This document shows positions 45,088 to 56,051 of a stretch of DNA of 64,000 nucleotides, one piece after another; position 1 is the stretch's first letter; each line of letters starts with the position of its first letter. The DNA is taken from the NCBI RefSeq assembly GCF_963676685.1, contig NC_092352.1, positions 27,795,117 to 27,859,116 of the forward strand, read 5' to 3'. Source of the stretch: Mytilus edulis (lineage: Eukaryota; Mollusca; Bivalvia; Mytilida; Mytilidae). The translations under genes were made by a program, and so were the position numbers. The notes under the pieces were generated by a model. The model saw nothing but the letters and a program-made list of their open reading frames with translations. It did no database searches and had not been told where the DNA came from.

Positions 45088-45990
45088 ATGTCCCCAGACT
45101 AATTTTCCTAGGTAATCATGTCCTTTAAAATCATATAATAAATTCAATTACATTTAAACCATGGAAATTTAAATGTTATGTTTTAGTAATGTTTAAGAGT
45201 TACATAGTTATATTTTTGATAAAATTCATGTCCCCAGACTAATTTTCCTAGGAAATCACGTCCATGTCATTAATAGTCCCAAGTTAAAATGTCCATGCCC
45301 TTAATTTTAAAAGATGAATATGAATGTAATATGTTTTAATATTGCTAAAGACAAAACGAAAAAGTTGTGTATCAATCTGTTAAATAAAATTTGTCTCCAT
45401 ACTAATTTTCCTAGGAAATCATGTCCATGTCATTAATAGTTCTAGGTTAGAATGTCCATGCCCTTATTGTAAAAGGTGAATATAAATGTAATATGTTTTA
45501 ATATTGTTGTTTAATTGTTTAATAAGAGTTGTGTATCAATTTTTTAAATAAAATTCATGTCCCCAGACTAATTTTCCTAGGAAATCATGTCTATGTCATT
45601 AGTATTCCTAGGTAAAAATGTCCATGTCTTTTATTATAAAAGGAAAATGTTATAAGCAATGGGAACTCAATATTCATGTTTTAATTAGGTTATAAAGGAA
45701 ATGTCCTTCATTTTAATTGGAAACAAATAAGGAAATTTTCCAATCTTATCTAACATTTTTTTCATCTATTTTAAATATATTTTATGATATAATAAAACTA
45801 TAAGAAAAACAAGTCTTTGGACAATTTTTCCTAAGAAAATAAGTGCCAGACATAATTTACTAGCTATGGACTTATTTTCCTAGGAACATTTGTCCTAGGA
45901 CTTATATTCCTAGTAAAATCATGGACATGGACTTGATTAACTAGGAAAAAAAGTCTGGAGGACAAATTTTACTACGGACCAAATTTACTG
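45088..45990 (+). repeat. Tandem array, units of 140-166 bp built around ATTTTCCTAGG
   Basis: Units begin 'atgtccccagactaattttc' at 45088, 45228, 45391 (variant) and 45557, then decay into shorter phrases with the same CCTAGG core (45820-45990), partly reordered and inverted ('ggacttattttcctaggaac'). No coding capacity. Confidence 0.75.
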
Positions 45991-46049
45991 TTACACATGG
46001 ACATGGAGTACATACTTGTTTATGGTTGGTTCTCTTTTTCTGATGATGG

Positions 46050-47300
46050 TTTGCACATTGAAACGTCAAGCAGATAATTTTTATTCTTTAAGCGCTTTCT
46101 ATACTTTTACCAAACTGATTTATACTTTCTTCATTTGAAGTCCTAGGATTGTAGTAGGAGGGTAGGTAGATAGCTCTAAAACAAACAAGCTCCATTTTGC
46201 AACATACAATTTCGCATTCAGTTTTCTGGAACAGATGTAGTAATATATATATATTCTCTACTGCTATGAGGACACCTCCTCCTGATAGGTTTCTATCATT
46301 TCTAAATATGTTGTACCTTTTAGAAAGATCTGAGACTCTTTGATGTTTTTGCCAATCCATGTTTCTGTACCAAAGATTATATCTGGGTATGTGCTGTCAA
46401 TAAGATTTTCCAGTTGCCGTTGCTTTGTTTTGATTGATTGGAAATTTAAATTTAGAATTCTTAAATTTTGTTTGGATTTAATCGTCTTGTATGAGGAAAT
46501 TGTTGATGTACATGCACGGATGGGTTGCATCTGGTTTGTTGTTTTAGGGATTTCAAGTGGCGACTCGGACAGGGTGCTTAAATGGTTTGAGGTGCTGAAG
46601 ACCATGGACAAACATAATGTTGAATAATTAGGATAGTTGCATGCGATTCCATCCCATGCAACTGGAGAGGCATTGACATGTTCTTGTTATAGACTGGTTG
46701 ACATCGGGCTACTGACATAACACCATTGAACACAAGTATATATCGAATATAAAGTACTAAATGGTGGCCCCATTGCCGGCAATGATATTTTTAGCAATTA
46801 TCTCCTTAAAGGCGTTTTTAATAAACTAATTATGGAAAAACTGCTGTTGTCTAATTGAAGCTCGATATCTATTTATGATTTTACTGCACTCAAATATACA
46901 TGGTCCCATGGCTTTTCTTGGTGAAATTTTGGGGTTTTCACGATACCTAACGATTTCGCAGAAAATTTTCCCTAATTTTGATCAACATAAAAGAAAAAAA
47001 AAATCCGGCCCTTCATCTTATACATTTAGGGACAAATTTGTGCTTGCATGAAACCTCATTCATAATGCTTTCCAGAAGAAAAATATATAAATGATATAAC
47101 AACCAATCACAAAGAGCAATCTATTTTTATCTCTATGTCATGCCCTTCATAAAATGGCTGCACCCATGTAATTTTATTTGGTACATTGTAACCATCACAT
47201 ACAATACCTACATCATCCCTGTTGACCGGTTTATGAAAAGTACCGCACTGATAGTTTGATTTAGATTGAGATGGTCCAGGTTTCATATTCACATGTCAGA
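46050..47300 (-). mobile_element. 5' part of a non-LTR retrotransposon (PHD-like finger and APE endonuclease), decayed
   Basis: Minus strand. 47292-47107 resembles a damaged PHD-type finger (NYQCGTFHKPVNRDDVGIVC). Then 46611-46264 gives ILNLNFQSIKTKQRQLENLI, YPDIIFGTETWIG, and, after a frame break, 46360-46088 gives YNIFRNDRNLSGGGVLIAVE. These are the N-terminal motifs of an apurinic-type endonuclease as in CR1/Jockey-like elements. The catalytic C-terminal endonuclease part and the RT are missing. Confidence 0.75.
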
Positions 47301-48560
47301 TATAGTGATGAGAATTATGGCAATATATGCTAGCCCTAATGTGCTTTGTAGGAAAAGGAGTAATAGCACCTTGAATGGTGGTTATTCTATTTGTTATGCC
47401 ACCTTTATTTGGTGAACATATTGGACTATGGTTATGGTGTATCTGTCCATTGTTTATCCTCTGTCGTTGAATTTCTGATCAGAGACCCATGTAATAGTAT
47501 TACCAGTACTGTGTAATTGTAATGGCTCACCGGGAGGAAACTGTGCTAAATGTATGAAGTTATTAATAAGACACTTAATAAACGAATAAGGTGGTACTTG
47601 TGTAAGGAAAACACCGTATTTTTTACCCTTTTATCTGGATCAAACGATATACACAAGAGCTACAATGTAGTACTGTTAAAAACATAAATTTTTATTTACA
47701 AAAATCCGTAAATTTGCCATTGCAACATTATTTTTAAGATAATTACACACACGATAGTATTAAAAACCCCTTTACGTTAACATCGGTACCAGAAACATTG
47801 GTACTCTGGTACCGATGAACTATATGTTTTTTTGTAACTAGTTTGCGTAAAGTATTGAATCTCTGACAACAGTTGTTGAGGGCTCAAATCAATCAGCTAT
47901 GTGATTTTTGGTGCCATAAACTTCTACCGAGTACTGTTTGGTATCAAATCGCCACTTACGGACAACATTTTCTCCTGTGAAAATCGTTTTATATCAATAA
48001 TTTGAAAACAATATTTCCATAGAGTATGGTAAAGTATACTGTTGATTTCGGGAGCAATATGACTTCTTTTTATTAACTATGCATTGTATCGTGAAGGGAA
48101 ACTATTCATAGTATGATTTAAACTTGCACACAAGTTAAAAAAGTGATTTGAAGTGTACCAACGCAATCATTAACTTAAATTCTAATGCAATCATTGTGTA
48201 TCAATGGTTCTGATTGGATGACAGTTAGCGTAAAATTCTCTATCTCCTTGTCTGTAACCAAGGAAGCCGACATTTTGAATTGGTGAATGTATTGACATGT
48301 AATTTCTCGATAATAAGCCAAAACAACTCACATGTTGCACCTTCAAATCTTCTTTTCATCCAATTTTATTACATTCTGAAGCGGCACAGAAGCCAGAAAA
48401 CGCCCGGTGTTTATGTTTGACGCCGGAAGCATACCTATGAAGTCATCTAGTGTAGGGACCAAAGAAGATACCATCTTTCCGCGGAATTTTCTTTATTGAA
48501 AATTTAACACTGAAAGAATGATTGCAATTTAATTATGAACTTGTTTTGCATTATAATAAA
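47301..48560. other. Intergenic; 13-bp-arm palindrome at 47781-47817
   Basis: CATCGGTACCAGA and TCTGGTACCGATG form a perfect stem with an 11-base loop. Otherwise no gene or clear repeat. Confidence 0.45.
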
Positions 48561-48722
48561 GATAACTGTATTGTATTTGAAGCTTTGCAGACGTCCATCG
48601 GTAGTTTTACTGTCGCAAATACCCGTTTACCTGTCTCCGCTACGCGTCGCCAGGTTAACTAAATTTGCGACAGTAAAATTACCGATGGACGTCCTTAAAG
48701 CTTTAAATACAATACAGTTATC
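48561..48722. mobile_element. Foldback MITE with 60-bp arms
   Basis: 48561-48620 (GATAACTGTATTGTATTTGA at its outer end) is inverted at 48663-48722 with about five differences. The loop of about 42 bases includes 'ctccgctacgcgtcgcc'. Function unknown. Confidence 0.8.
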
Positions 48723-48827
48723 TCTTAAATGCACTCTTAATTGAAAAAGAGACAAAAAAACCCAAAAAGTTCATGAAATTTTTCAGCGAAGTGGAAATAG
48801 ATGTAACAGAACATTGTTTCTGAAGTT

Positions 48828-49577
48828 AGTTCGGCGGCTACGAGCATAATTCAGACGAATTGTGCACATCCTGCTAAAAGCATGAAATTTGGCATAGACC
48901 TTCCTCAACTATTACTCTTTGATTTCAGATAGGGAGGCATTTGAAAAAAATGTCTCACTTCCGTTAAAATTTAAAATGGCGGACATCATACTTAAAACAG
49001 GCCAGTATGTGAAAAGGTGGTATTATCATGCTATTATCATAATATTTAGTACAAACGTTTGTTTTTTACTACTTGTGGATATATTATATTGATAAGATGT
49101 CTGTAAAAACCCTACTTCCGGTAAAATCCAACATGGCGGAAATTGTACTAAAAGAAGCTTATGTTTTAGGGTGATTTAGGCTGACCAATCATTATTCTTT
49201 ATGTTAAAGTCACATCTTCAAATGCCATCAATGTCTCCATCACAGTCTTTTTTCCTTTTCAAGCAAATAAAGAACCGTATCACAACTGGCAAAGGCATGG
49301 ATCACAATAAGTGTGTGTGATCACTCATTGCCTAGTGCATTTGAAAGGCCATTGACAGATATTAATCCAAAGTTTTTTGCCTTCACAAACACAATCACCG
49401 GGGTTTTACTGTAAAACCTCACAAACTTATCAGATGGGGCTAACATGGTGAATATGTTATATGCCATTTTGAATTTTTCCGGAAGTGAAATCAAAGAGTA
49501 ATAGTTGAGAAAGGTCTATGCCAAATTTCATGCTTGTGTAGCAAGATGTGAACAATTTTTCACAAAGCCGCCGTACT
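48828..49577. mobile_element. Miniature relative of the 34.9-38.8-kb foldback element
   Basis: Ends AGTTCGGCGGC / GCCGCCGTACT. The left 330 bp match the foldback's outer arm ('tggcatagaccttcctcaac', two ACTTCCG and ATGGCGGA motif pairs). The middle matches its inner arm ('tgatcactcattgcctagtg', 'atttgaaaggccattga'). The right 130 bp are the inverted outer arm. It is best explained as an internally deleted derivative. Confidence 0.82.
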
Positions 49578-50700
49578 AAGTGCTTTGTTATGGAAATACC
49601 GACAACACTTTTGTTGAAATAAAGTAGTTAAGAAAAAATAAATGGTAGACTAAGGTATGATATTATCCCATATTTGCTCAAAATGATGAGATTTACAACA
49701 ATTATATGTTATATCAACACTTAATTTCTAAACGAAAACAGGCTGATTTTTTTTTTCTCTCACTTCGTTAATGATAGAGTTAACTACTAAAATTTCGATA
49801 TTTAAACTGGTATTCCAGAGGTGCAGTGGGAAGCTGTACTAACCCACAGCAGGAAGATGCATATTTGAATCTCAAAGCCAGATGTGAAAAATTAATTTTT
49901 CTATATTAAATGTAACTTGTATGTAACTTAAAACTTAACGTAACTTAACTTTACTTTCAATTTCCAACATTATGGGCCCAAAACACCAAGTTATTATTGG
50001 TAATTCATTGAATCTTTACTTTTAAAGTCAAAGTTCTATTTGCTGCTCAAATGAACATGATTTAGCCTTAAACTTGTATCAAGGATTAGATTTGGACGAA
50101 TGAAGTCCGTTATTTTGCATGTTGCGGGCATCAACATTCCGAGGCATATAGCACGTACTTCCCCCATCTATACCATAATGGTAACTTTTCTGTTTATATC
50201 AGACTTGGGTCATTGCTTTGACACCAAAATTATATCCTATTAGCCCATAAAAATGTCTCCACACGACAAGAATTTTGATTTTTTCACTTTTTTCCCGCAA
50301 GTTACATGACTTTTGGAAAGATGAGACGTGACTTGCAAAGACAAATTTTCTGAAATGTTATTTTTTTTAAATATTTGATTAATTATCTTTCACATGGACC
50401 CAAAATGACCTTTGTGTGAGCTTTAGTATGAATGCTATATTCGATTGAATTTCAATAGTGTCTTTTCCATAAGTTTACGCCCAATTTGTCGGAACGTGAA
50501 AGGGTTTAGCATTAATTACATCACACGCAGTTTTAAAAATCGAATGCATGTTGCAAAGAACAAAAACGATGAACAAATAAATAGTTTTTATATCACATTA
50601 CGCTTTTGATAAGAAGTCGCTAAATACATGCTTGTGGCCTTATGACATGAATAAATATTACTAAAACAATTATCGACAGTTTTTACTTTCGATCTCAAAC
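49578..50700. other. Intergenic, no feature recognised
   Basis: AT-rich. It ends at the AATAAA (minus strand, 50702-50707) that probably serves the next gene. Confidence 0.4.
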
Positions 50701-50701
50701 A

Positions 50702-50707
50702 TTTATT
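50702..50707 (-). promoter_or_regulatory. Polyadenylation signal AATAAA
   Basis: Minus-strand AATAAA 32 bases beyond the stop of the 50739-53464 gene. It is close enough to be its cleavage signal. Confidence 0.5.
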
Positions 50708-50738
50708 TACTGTTAAGAGACCTATTTCTGGTGCAATA

Positions 50739-53464
50739 TCAATAATATTGAAGACAGTTTGCAGGTATATTCCCTACAAGCAAGACCTCCCTATATTTTT
50801 GAGCAAATTTATGAAATTTTCTGTTAGTTTCTTCATCACGTACTTCGTATGGTTCTCTGAGTTCTTCGCTTGTAAGATCAATAATAGAGACATTTGAAGG
50901 TAGTCTATTGACATCAATTTCTACGATCTTGTCATTGTTGTTTCTGTTTCTGTTACTTCCTCTACTTCTCTTTAATTCAAGCAAGTTATATGCTGCATAA
51001 GGACTGGAACATGTTGAGATGTACTTTGAACTTTTCCCTTTGCTTCCATAAGCAACATGGTGCGCCACGCTTATATTTGAAAAGGGAAATTTGGCCTTCA
51101 AACCAATGTTCTTGTTTTCATTTTCTCGTAGCAGTCTGTATAACTTTGGATGTTTTTTCTAAAACCAAAAAACAGAATATATTTCGTATAACATTACAAT
51201 TTTATTTGTTTTTTTAAGGACAAAGAATTCGACCAAAAAATAGGATACACATTTTTTTTTCAATTTTATAATAACGTACAACTTTCATAATATTAACAGT
51301 ATGTTTGGTTCAATTTCGTCATCACTTCAAAAAGTTAAATCATAAAACCACTGAACTCCGAGGAAATTCAAAACCTAATCAATTGGCAAAATCAAAAGCT
51401 CAAACTATTTCCTCGACAGATCCGCACACAAATAATATATCATTCTTATACAGGTAAAACGATGACTCATATATATTTTGAAACAATAAAAAGAATTCAA
51501 TCTCGATTATCAATTAGTTGGTGTCTGGTTTAAAATACGCAGGAGTTGCTGATCCATTATGAAGAGCGTATACACTGTTAATTGTGCGTTTTTTTTCTTC
51601 TCTTTTTTTGTTTCTGCAATTTAGTGAAACATCTTAGTATGTCGCTTAATACCCATGATAACATATGATAATTTGAGTCAAATTGGAGTATATAAATTAG
51701 TCAGGTAATGTCTCTCTTATATGTAATTAATGAAAGTTTTGATTATATATTGAATACAAAAGTTACTTTGCGAAATAAGTTTTGCAAAAATAGCGTTTTT
51801 CAGATGGAACTCAATTCAAGAGAAGAGAGAGGGACGAAAGATACCAAAGGGACAGTCAAACTCATAAATCTAAAACAAACTGACAACGCCATGGCTAAAA
51901 ATGAAAAAGACAAACAGAAAAACAATAGTACAAATGACACAACATAGAAAACTAAAGAATAAACAACACGAGCCCCACCAAAAACTAGGGGTGATCTCAG
52001 GTGCTCCGGAAGGGTAAGCAGATCCTGCTCCACATGTGGCACCCGTCGTGTTGCTTATGTGATTACAAATCCGGTAAATAGTCTAATTCGGTAGGTCACA
52101 TTCATGAAAGGGAAGGGGATTGTAGTTACGACGTGAGGAACAAATCCGATATCATTTGTGAAACGGTTATTCCATAACGGTCAACCAACTCGTGATGGCG
52201 TCCGTAAAATTTACGAAGGGATGATTTCAACTTCACCATTTGGAACTCTTGGTTTAATAGCTTCCTTGTGAGCAGTAACCCTCTATCAAGAAAATCATGA
52301 TAGGAAATGCAAGCACGGGAATATCGTATCAATTGGGAGATATATACCCCGTATGCAGGTGCTGCTGGAATGTTGCTACTTAGAAATGGAAAGTTCACAA
52401 TTGGAAAGATGAAATCATCTCTTTTGTCGTAAAGTTTTGTTTTCAACCGACCCTCATTGTCAATTTCTAGATGTAAGTCAAGATATGAAGCCGACTTTAA
52501 TGTATCTGTAGTATCCTTTATCTCCAATTCGATGGGATAGATGCGTTCCACATAGTCACCAAATTTTGAATTGTTTAGTGAAAGAACGTCATCTATATAG
52601 CTGAAAGTAGAGTTAAAGGATATTGCTAACTTCTTATCTTTCTTCCTAAGAAGTTCCTGCATGCAGTCAGCCTCATAATAATAAAGAAACAAGTCGGCAA
52701 GTAGAGGGGCACAGTTTGTTCCCATTAGGATGCCGACAGTCTGTTGAAAAACACGTCCTCCGAACGTTACAAATATGTTGTCAATCAAGAAATCAAGCAT
52801 CTTGATAATATCGGTTTCAGAGAATTTTTTGTTTGAATCAGTCAATAGTTATAATATTCAATTATTTTTTTTTTAATTATTACCGCTTCTTCCCTGGTTA
52901 TTGGTTCTGGTTCTGGAACTGAGGGTGTACCGTTGCTTTCATTATCGATTCCTGTAGGTGAACTGTCATCATTATTCTGGCTATTAGTATCATTTTCTGA
53001 TGCAGTTTCACAAACTGTATTAATGGCTGTGTCTTCTGTCTTCTCTTTTTCACAAGAAATTTCGCTCTGATCAAGTTGACTATCCTCATTTTTAGAAATA
53101 AAGTCGTCCAAATCTTTTGACTCTTCATTGCTCTCACCTTTGTGAAAGTTGAATTAGGTTTCAGTTCATTCTCCTTATCGAGGCTGAAATCATCATCTTT
53201 TAAATGGGCGGTACTACTTTCATTTATTTCTGAACGTACTGGTCTTGCGTTCTCTTCTTTATTTTCGACATAATTCTCTGACTGCAACGTCTCCTTTTCA
53301 TCTTTGATATCATCCTCCGCCTGCTCATTTTGAAGACATACCTTTTGCTTCTTTGTATTTTCATGATCATCAACAGAATCTGAATGTTTCCGTTTGAAAG
53401 TATTTCGAATAACCGGACCTTCTGTTTCATTTGGCAAAGTTTCCGAAACTGTTATATTGTCCAT
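50739..53464 (-). CDS. Acidic nuclear-type protein with C-terminal DUF4765-like domain (at least two exons)
   Basis: Exon 53464-52884 starts MDNITVSETLPNETEGP, has a bipartite-like basic signal (FKRKHSD ... NTKKQK) and is then Glu/Asp/Ser-rich. Exon 51158-50739 ends at TGA: KKHPKLYRLLRENENKNIGL, VAHHVAYGSKGKSSKYISTC, IVEIDVNRL, VLLVGNIPANCLQYY. Donor after 52884 (GCG|gtaata) and acceptor before 51158 are both phase 0. The C-terminal block resembles a bivalve/fish domain I recall as DUF4765, possibly ADP-ribosyltransferase-like in fold; this is uncertain. The frame shifts by one near 53140. Either a base is missing, or a 71-base intron (53137-53067, gtgaga...gatcag) is removed, or splicing goes straight from 53138 to 51158. 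Intron 1 carries a family-A element. A minus-strand AATAAA lies just downstream. Confidence 0.6.
51335..51405 (+). repeat. Short fragment of repeat R1
   Basis: 'aaccactgaactccgaggaa' and 'ggcaaaatcaaaagctcaaa' match repeat R1 at 57055-57150. Confidence 0.6.
51817..52845 (-). mobile_element. Family-A Penelope-like retroelement with the longest intact RT frame
   Basis: Reverse orientation, in the intron of the 50739-53464 gene. 52845-52126 is a 239-residue uninterrupted frame from SDTDIIKMLDF-type sequence through [51 protein letters not shown] to [16 protein letters not shown]. The tail lies at 51817-52125 ('gggacgaaagataccaaagg'). It is 5'-truncated at 'tgattcaaacaaaaaattc'. Absence of stops suggests this is one of the younger copies. 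Confidence 0.9.
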
Positions 53465-53990
53465 ATTTACAGTTATGTACTGTTGGTCTGTTATCAATAT
53501 ACAAGTATTACGATAATCTCGTATTTATAGCTAGCTCATCAGATTTTTCTACAACAGTAACTAAAACATGGTTAGCTGATCTTCATATATGCATTTAAAT
53601 AATGACATATTTATAAAATTTCGATTGAATGGTTTTGATTGATAGAATAGTTAACTATGAAAACGATGTATTTGCAATCATTTAGATATTAGCAGCAAAT
53701 AATTCTACTTTCGTTTTTCGAGTTTTCAAAAATTACTTATGTCATACATCATAGTTTTTGGAGTAGACTTTATTTAAACATCTCACAGTTGTTTACCTAG
53801 CAACAACCAGTATCAAAAACAAAATTAAACTTGATCATTTTGATACTGAATTGTTTCAAATGGCTAGTGAATATTTTTACTAATAAGACTTTCGGCACTT
53901 TTAAAATAAATTTAAGAGATATATCAAATAGATCATTATCTTTACTGCAAGCAGATTTGTGGTAAGGAAATGGATTGTCGGTCCGTGTAT
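53465..53990. other. Upstream region of the 50739-53464 gene
   Basis: AT-rich. It should hold the promoter or upstream exon(s) of the minus-strand gene; none recognised. Confidence 0.4.
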
Positions 53991-53997
53991 ATCTGCG

Positions 53998-54358
53998 TCC
54001 ATTCGTTTTTCGTTTTGAAATATCAAAAACAAAAAACAAAAAACGAAAGAGTTTCCATTTTTCGATTTTAGTTTTTGAGAAATCAAAATTGAAAAGTGAA
54101 AATACTTTTCTTTTTCGTTTTTTGTTTGTAAAATCAGAAACGAAAAACGAAAACACTTTTGTTTTTCATTTTGGTTTTTAATAAAATCAAAAACGAAAAA
54201 TGAAAACACTTTCGTTTTTCGTTTTGCTTTTTAAGAAATCAAAAACGAAAAATGAAAACACTTTCGTTTTTCATTTTGGTTTTTATAAAATCAAAAACGA
54301 AAAATGAAAACACTTTCGTTTTTCGTTTTTGTTTTTAAGAAATCAAAAACGAAAAATG
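53998..54358. repeat. Palindromic minisatellite, 52-bp period
   Basis: Units of TTTCGTTTTTCGTTTTGG-, TTTTTAAGAAATC- and AAAAACGAAAAATGAAAACAC. The AACACT step falls at 54152, 54205, 54257 and 54309, spacings 53, 52 and 52. Each unit is itself an inverted repeat, so both strands show open Phe/Lys-rich frames that are not genes. It abuts a truncated family-A fragment at 54359. Confidence 0.88.
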
Positions 54359-54575
54359 TGACACCCGCCGTGTTGCTTATGTTATTACAAATCTGGTAAA
54401 AAGTCTAATTCGGTTGGTCACAATCGTGAAAAGGGAAGGGTATTGTAGTTACGACAAAAGGAACATTATATTACCTGAGAAACGGTTATTCCATAACGGT
54501 CAACCAACTCGTGATGACGTCCGTTAAATTTACGAAGGGATGATTTCAACTTCACCATTTGGAACTCTAGGTTTA
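54359..54575 (-). mobile_element. Family-A retroelement fragment
   Basis: 'gtgacacccgccgtgttgct', 'acggtcaaccaactcgtgat' and 'aagggatgatttcaacttca' are the reverse complement of the RT C-terminus and start of the tail (compare 52030-52255). Both ends are cut; the left end meets the minisatellite. Confidence 0.82.
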
Positions 54576-54604
54576 AATTGTATAACAGTTGTTTATAGTT
54601 CTGC

Positions 54605-54777
54605 TATATTGACAAATTAATAAACTCATCATAGATACCAGGACTAAATTTTGTATATAGTATAATATACGCCAGACGCGCGTTTCGTCTACAAAAGACT
54701 CATCAGTGACGCTCGAATCCAAAAAAGTTAAAAGGCCAAATAAAGTACGAAGTCGAAGAGCATTGAGGACCAAAATA
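54605..54777 (+). repeat. Dispersed repeat C
   Basis: 'actcatcatagataccagga', 'cgccagacgcgcgtttcgtc', 'aaagactcatcagtgacgct' and 'agcattgaggaccaaa'. Same series as 14455-14590. Confidence 0.78.
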
Positions 54778-54787
54778 AACCACTTTC

Positions 54788-56051
54788 GAGGTATGTCCCT
54801 CACTGGAAAAGTTCGTCAATACGCTTGATTTTAACCATTATCTGTCAGTCGAAGTGTTTGATTTTAAGTGACGTTATTTGACGTCATTAGTGCGTGTGTT
54901 GGAATAAACCTGGTACCTTTGATAACTTTAAGACATAAACATTCTATTAGTACGTTGAGCTAAGAGATTGATATTCTAATTGAGATAATTTCCATATGAA
55001 TGTTTCGATAATTATTTTTTTTAATAAATGATTAAATCAATATTTTACGTTAGGAGGGCTGGATTATACGTGGGCGTTTTTCATTAAAAGCGTGAATTTC
55101 AGACCTAAAAATGAAAAATCAACTTGTCTAAATTTTTATTTTCAAGAGTTATTTTGAATACCTCTATTTAAGACCTGTTTGTAAACAAAAAGTACAATCT
55201 TAAATACTCTTTAAAATGATATCATTTTTAGAATTTATGTACTGTTTCGTAGGGGACATTTGTCCACTACGAACTGCTTCTAAACACACATCTTATTGCA
55301 ATTTTAAATGTCTTCTATAGACATTCCTGTTTGGTTAACTTTATATACTAAAAATATCTCATTTTTTCTGAATTGGAGAACCATTTTTTTTTTATCGGAA
55401 AAGATTAGATAGTACTTCACATATGAAGGTACATCTCATGTTACGTAGGGGACATTTTGATGCGTTTCGTAGTTGACAAAACCGTTTTGTAGTGGACAAA
55501 AAGTTTTGTAGTTGACATCAACCCTATTCTATGGTAATAAAAACATACCGAAAATTACATAAAAATAACCCTCTTTATTTGTTTTGCACGAATATAATTG
55601 AAAAATGAGTTAAAAAGACTGCATGGTAGTGGTAGTGTCCACTACGAAACGTTTTTCTCCCCTACTTGTTTCGTAGGTGACCGTGTACATATTCACATGT
55701 TTTATTTTTATCCAACAATCCCTTTATTGCAATAGTAACAAGACTGACTGTATTCATCAAAGCACGTATTAAGCTTTACACTGAAATTTGTTTCATAATT
55801 TTAAAACCAGATACCGAAGGAGATTTGACCCGTTTCGTAGTAGACATTAACAAAAATACGGTATCACTCTGGTCCATTTGATGTGCTAAATTTTTTAACA
55901 ACAATTTAACTGCCGTTATAAAAGCATCACTTCTTTTTTAAAACCCTTATGTTTATTTCTCTTTCAAACAAGATTGATTTTATAAAACTGTTTATTAGCA
56001 AAATTTAATAATTTCGTTTCGTAGTGGACATTTGGTCAGGGACACACCTTC
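54788..56051. mobile_element. Probable DNA transposon with ten copies of GTTTCGTAGTGGACA
   Basis: Ends GAGGTATGTCCCTCACTGG and TGGTCAGGGACACACCTTC are imperfect inverted repeats. The motif GTTTCGTAGTGGACA (variants with GGGGACA or GTTGACA) occurs forward at 55244, 55441, 55464, 55484, 55503, 55668, 55832 and 56016, and reversed at 55261 and 55636. The first pair forms a hairpin. No transposase frame is present. The ends are less secure than the motif array. Confidence 0.6.

Noticed and set aside
53797..54209. Overlapping Phe/Lys-rich frames on both strands
   Set aside because: They are products of the palindromic 52-bp minisatellite, with no independent coding signal.
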